DNA from: Microbacterium sp. VKM Ac-2870
GTDB lineage: Bacteria > Actinomycetota > Actinomycetes > Actinomycetales > Microbacteriaceae
Assembly: GCF_015350795.1 (NCBI RefSeq)
Contig: NZ_JADKSH010000002.1
Location: forward strand, 496,001 to 560,000
DNA: 64,000 nt
Direction: 5' to 3'
Within the stretch, counting starts at the first letter, position 1. Every line of letters starts with the position of its first letter. The notes beneath the pieces are model-generated. The model saw only the letters and a list, made by a program, of their open reading frames with translations. It was not told the DNA's origin and did no database searches. This document shows, in pieces, positions 60,635 through 64,000 of this stretch. The position numbers and the translations under genes are program-made.

Positions 60635-62302
60635 ATGAATCCCGATGCCCTCTCCGCCGCCCTCCTCGCCGTCATCGCCCCGCTCGCCGAGGCGCGACGC
60701 CCCGGTTCGAGCGACGGTCTGACCGCAGCCGACCTCCCCCTGGAGCGCCCGCGCAACCGCGACCACGGCGACTGGGCATCGAACGCCGCCCTCAAGCTCG
60801 GCAAGGCCGTCGGGGTCAACCCGCGCGAGTTCGCCCAGGACATCGCCGATGCGCTCGCCGCGACAGACGGTGTCGCCAGCGTCGACGTCGCCGGTCCCGG
60901 GTTCATCAACATCCGCCTCGAAGCCGGCGCCGCCGGCGCCCTCGCGAAGACGATCGTCGAGACCGGCGCCGCCTACGGCACCAACGACACCCAGCGCGGG
61001 CAGAGCATCAACCTCGAGTTCGTCAGTGCCAACCCCACCGGCCCCATGCACATCGGGCACACCCGGTGGGCGGCCCTCGGTGACGCGATCGCCCGCGTGC
61101 TGCTGGCCAGCGGCGCGACGCTCGTGCGCGAGTTCTACATCAACGACGCGGGTGCGCAGATGGACCGTTTCGGACGGTCGGTGCTCGCCGCCATCAAGGG
61201 CGAGCCCACGCCGGAGGACGGCTACCCCGGTTCGTACATCGGTGACCTCGCGAGCCGTGTGCTCGCGGAGCTGCCCGGAATCCTCCAGCTCTCCGACGAC
61301 GAGCAGCTGCTGCAGGCGCGCGACCGCGCCTACGCGCTGCAGCTCGCCGACCTGCAGGCATCGCTGGAGAAGTTCAACGTGCACTTCGATGTCTTCTTCA
61401 GCGAGCGCACGCTCCACGCCCACGGTCCCAACGGCGAGCCCAGCCTCGTCGACGAGGCCGTCGACCGCCTGCGCGCGCAGGGGCACGTCTTCGAGCAGGA
61501 CGACGCCATCTGGGTGCGCACGACCGACTTCGGCGACGACAAAGACCGAGTCATCCGCCGCTCGAACGGCGAGTACACCTACTTCGCCGCAGACGCCGCG
61601 TACTACCTCAACAAGAGCGACCGCGGCTTCGCCCACAAGATCTACCTGCTCGGCGCCGACCATCACGGGTACGTACACCGCCTCAAGGCGCTCGCCGGTG
61701 CTGCCGGCGACGACCCCGACAAGGACATCGAGGTGCTCATCGGCCAGCTCGTGTCGGTGAACGGCGCGCGCCTGTCGAAGCGCGCCGGCAACATCATCGA
61801 GCTCGATGACCTGCGCGACTGGCTCGGTACCGACGCGCTGCGCTACTCGCTGGCCCGCTACCCGGCCGACTCGCCGTTGACGCTCGACCCCGAGATCCTC
61901 ACCAAGCGCACGAACGACAACCCCGTCTTCTATGTGCAGTACGCGCACGCGCGCACCCACAACGTCGCCCGCAACGCGGCCGACTCCGGTGTGGACCGCA
62001 GCGCCTTCGCGCCCGAACTGCTCGAGCACGACACCGAATCGGCCCTGCTCGGCGCCCTGCAGGAGTTCCCGCGTATCGTCGCGTACGCCGCCGAGGTGCG
62101 CGAGCCCCACCGCGTCGCGCGCTACCTCGAAGAGCTCGCCAGCCTCTACCACCGCTGGTACGACAACTGCCGCGTCACCCCGCTGGGCGACGAACCGGTC
62201 ACCGATCTGCACCGCACCCGCCTGTGGCTCAACGACGCCACCGGTCAGGTGCTGCGCAACGGACTCGATCTTCTCGGAGTGAGCGCCCCGGAGCGGATGT
62301 GA
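60635..62302 (+). CDS. argS: Arginyl-tRNA synthetase
   Basis: A 555-aa class I synthetase. The N-terminal Add-1 domain is followed by [19 protein letters not shown] (HIGH motif), and a KMSKS-like [17 protein letters not shown] (SKRAGN), then the DALRD-type C-terminal domain ([19 protein letters not shown]). It charges all tRNA-Arg isoacceptors. Together with the following lysA-linked genes it fits the argS-lysA order of Actinomycetota. Its close distance to tRNA-Arg(CCG) is worth noting but is probably chance. Confidence 0.96.
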   Translation: MNPDALSAALLAVIAPLAEARRPGSSDGLTAADLPLERPRNRDHGDWASNAALKLGKAVGVNPREFAQDIADALAATDGVASVDVAGPGFINIRLEAGAAGALAKTIVETGAAYGTNDTQRGQSINLEFVSANPTGPMHIGHTRWAALGDAIARVLLASGATLVREFYINDAGAQMDRFGRSVLAAIKGEPTPEDGYPGSYIGDLASRVLAELPGILQLSDDEQLLQARDRAYALQLADLQASLEKFNVHFDVFFSERTLHAHGPNGEPSLVDEAVDRLRAQGHVFEQDDAIWVRTTDFGDDKDRVIRRSNGEYTYFAADAAYYLNKSDRGFAHKIYLLGADHHGYVHRLKALAGAAGDDPDKDIEVLIGQLVSVNGARLSKRAGNIIELDDLRDWLGTDALRYSLARYPADSPLTLDPEILTKRTNDNPVFYVQYAHARTHNVARNAADSGVDRSAFAPELLEHDTESALLGALQEFPRIVAYAAEVREPHRVARYLEELASLYHRWYDNCRVTPLGDEPVTDLHRTRLWLNDATGQVLRNGLDLLGVSAPERM

Positions 62303-62303
62303 C

Positions 62304-63143
62304 ATGAGCGACCAGCACCCCACCCCACCGCTTCCCGATTCGACGGCGAGCAGGGTGCTGTCGACGGATGCCGCGGCATCCGCCCCTCGCCGACGCTCCC
62401 GTCGCTGGCCCTGGCTGATCGCGCTGCTCGCGGTGCTGGCGCTCGCTGTCGGCGCCTGGTTCGCGGGGGAGTACATCGCCCGCGGCATCGTGGAGCGCAG
62501 CATCCGCGACCAGATCGTCTCGCGCCTCGACGTGCCCGCCGACCAGCACATCGACGTCGCGGTGCGCGGCCAGGTGCTGCCGCAGCTCATCTCCGGCCAC
62601 CTCGACGACGTCACCGTATCGGCGAACGACGTGAGCTTCGGCCCGCTCAGCGGCGACGTCGAGGTGCACGCGGCGGGCATCCCCATTCGCGGAAACGCGC
62701 CGCTGCAGAGTGCGTCGGCCACCGTGCGGCTCGACCAATCGCAGGTGCGTGCGCTCCTGTCGACCGTCGAGGGCTTTCCCGCCGACGCGGTGACCCTCGA
62801 GGCCCCCGACGTCGTGATGTCTACGTCGCTGCAGCTGTTCGCCCTGTCGGTGCCGGTGGGCGTGAGCTTGACGCCGTCCGCCTCCGACGGCGACCTCGTG
62901 CTCACGCCACGCACCCTGCGCGTGTCGGGTGCCGAGGTGTCGGCCGATGTGCTCGTCGATCAGTTCGGCGCCGTCGCCCGCACCGTCGTGCGTGACTGGA
63001 AGGTGTGCGTCGCGCAGTACTTCCCCGCAGGGCTCACCCTGTCGGGTGTGCGCGTCGACGGGCAGCAGGTCGTCGCGGACATCACGGTCAACCCTGCGAT
63101 CACGGTGGATGCCGCGTTGCAGCAGAAGGGGTCGTGCGCCTGA
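62304..63143 (+). CDS. LmeA-like DUF2993 phospholipid-binding protein
   Basis: A 279-aa protein with one membrane anchor near residues 34-56 (WPWLIALLAVLALAVGAWFAG) and a beta-rich extracellular domain: ERSIRDQIVSRLDVPADQHIDVAVRGQVLPQLISGHLDDVTVSANDV, the start typical of DUF2993/LmeA. In mycobacteria LmeA binds phosphoinositides and helps lipomannan extension; family knowledge. The end contains a Cys pair (WKVCVAQYFP, KGSCA). It starts 1 bp after the argS stop and is probably co-transcribed with it. Confidence 0.85.
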   Translation: MSDQHPTPPLPDSTASRVLSTDAAASAPRRRSRRWPWLIALLAVLALAVGAWFAGEYIARGIVERSIRDQIVSRLDVPADQHIDVAVRGQVLPQLISGHLDDVTVSANDVSFGPLSGDVEVHAAGIPIRGNAPLQSASATVRLDQSQVRALLSTVEGFPADAVTLEAPDVVMSTSLQLFALSVPVGVSLTPSASDGDLVLTPRTLRVSGAEVSADVLVDQFGAVARTVVRDWKVCVAQYFPAGLTLSGVRVDGQQVVADITVNPAITVDAALQQKGSCA

Positions 63144-63168
63144 GCGCGGGTGGCGGCTGAGGCGCGCG

Positions 63169-63206
63169 GCGTTTCGACTCGCTGCGCGCGCTCACCGACC
63201 GGGGCG
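63169..63206. repeat. Dispersed GTTTCGACTCG element, copy D
   Basis: Starts GCGTTTCGACTCG and ends GCTCACCGACCGGGG(CG). It lies between the DUF2993 gene and lysA on the same strand. Confidence 0.7.
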
Positions 63207-63317
63207 TGACCGGACCGTCACATGCACGGGGCGGTATGCGGGGGTGCCCTAGACTTCTATGACTGCCGGGCGTGCCGTGTCCGACGGCAGCCCGACTCCA
63301 CACGATTGGTACCGCAC

Positions 63318-64000
63318 GTGTCCGCCTCCGACCGCCCGCTCGTGCCCGCGTGGCTCTCCGTCCCGGCCGACGCGAACGCTCTCGCCTCCGCCGTGTGGCC
63401 CGCCTCGGCATCCCGTGACGATGACGGCCGATTGCACGTCGGCGGAGTCGGCGTCGATGAGCTGCGTGCCCGTTTCGGCACGCCGCTGTACATCCTCGAC
63501 GAGGATGCCGTGCGTCTGCGTGCCCGCGAAGTGCGCGACGCTTTCGTGTCGGCCGCCGCGCGCCACGGCGTGCAGGCGCGGGTCTACTACGCCGGTAAGG
63601 CGTTCCTGTCGACCGAGGTCGTGCGCTGGGTGAGCGAAGAGGGCCTCGCGGTCGACGTCGCCACCGGCGGCGAGCTCGCCGTCGCGCTGGCCGCCGGAGC
63701 GAAACCTGCTCGCCTCGGCCTGCACGGCAACAACAAGTCGGTCGCCGAACTCGAACGCGCGGTCGAGATCGGCATCGGCTCGATCGTGATCGACTCCCGC
63801 GTCGAACTCGAACGCCTCGCCGCGATCGTCGAGCGCCGCGTCACCGAGGGGGCGCCGCCGCAAGCGGTGCTCGTGCGCGTCAACAGCGGCGTGCATGCCG
63901 AGACGCATGACTTCCTCGCCACGGCGCACGAAGACCAGAAGTTCGGCTTCGCCCTCGCCGACGCTCCTGCGGTCGTCGCGCGGATCCGCGAACTTCCGGG
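63318..64000 (+). CDS. lysA: Diaminopimelate decarboxylase, N-terminal part
   Basis: 227 codons are visible before the window ends. It starts VSASDRPLVPAWLSVPADAN, typical of actinobacterial LysA. The PLP-binding segment VYYAGKAFLSTEVVRWV (Lys) is followed by AVDVATGGELAVALAAGA and LGLHGNNKSVAELERAV. The enzyme makes L-lysine from meso-diaminopimelate. TAGACT at 63250-63255 suggests a transcription start near 63262, giving a leader of about 55 nt. Confidence 0.95.
   Translation, partial: MSASDRPLVPAWLSVPADANALASAVWPASASRDDDGRLHVGGVGVDELRARFGTPLYILDEDAVRLRAREVRDAFVSAAARHGVQARVYYAGKAFLSTEVVRWVSEEGLAVDVATGGELAVALAAGAKPARLGLHGNNKSVAELERAVEIGIGSIVIDSRVELERLAAIVERRVTEGAPPQAVLVRVNSGVHAETHDFLATAHEDQKFGFALADAPAVVARIRELP

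Noticed and set aside
60257-62914. 885-codon open frame on the minus strand opposite argS
   Set aside because: Antisense shadow of argS; composition is unlike a protein family, and argS motifs are intact on the plus strand.

Overview
The window reads as chromosomal DNA of a high-GC actinobacterium, most likely Microbacterium or a close relative in Microbacteriaceae. Evidence: strong G/C bias at third codon positions, frequent GTG starts, many start codons lying 6-9 nt behind a TANNNT -10 box (leaderless mRNAs), an LAXTG class E-type sortase signal, a Kgd-type 2-oxoglutarate enzyme, GuaB1, and an argS-lysA order typical of Actinomycetota. This assignment is from reading only; no database search was made.

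Layout. 1-10.3 kb: 5' end of kgd, guaB1, an acetyltransferase, a CNNM/CBS transporter pair, an Old Yellow Enzyme, nnrD, a GT87 mannosyltransferase, a thiamine-binding protein and an MFS pump. 10.4-15.0 kb: one very large cell-wall-anchored enzyme with two GH43 and two LamG domains behind a LacI-type operator. 15.1-23.7 kb: metX and metY, two MFS/SDR genes, a phosphoribosyltransferase, ung, an acetyltransferase and a protealysin/emfourin pair. 23.7-28.6 kb: a complete peptide/nickel-type ABC importer whose five genes are joined by four 4-bp overlaps. 28.8-44.9 kb: housekeeping and envelope genes (AhpD-like protein, phosphatase, an iron-box-controlled SIP protein, arginase-like enzyme, PspA with a TPM protein, DUF3097, trmB, MFS, CPBP, rhomboid-DUF2156 fusion, LCP ligase, arsenate reductase, SDR).

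45.16-59.35 kb is a roughly 14-kb integrative island in tRNA-Arg(CCG). The tRNA 3' half is duplicated at the two ends, a tyrosine integrase lies beside the intact tRNA, and a matching pair of integrase-arm-like repeats sits just inside both ends. Its cargo is defence-like: an AbiEi/AbiEii type IV toxin-antitoxin pair, a 1667-aa STAND-type P-loop ATPase with a probable (perhaps degenerate) nuclease-like N-terminus, a divergent coiled-coil/HTH protein, and a CAP12/PycTIR-type TIR protein. After these come small membrane proteins, a Nudix hydrolase, a GNAT, a HigA antitoxin remnant, a DUF6226-like protein and a one-PASTA-domain protein. The ATPase, HTH and TIR cluster, with a (CTTGGT)6 tract between the divergent genes, is the best candidate for an undescribed system.

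59.5-64 kb returns to core genes: a transglutaminase-like protein, argS, an LmeA/DUF2993 lipid-binding protein and the start of lysA. Short palindromic repeats, including four copies of a GTTTCGACTCG element, are scattered between core genes and were not seen inside the island.
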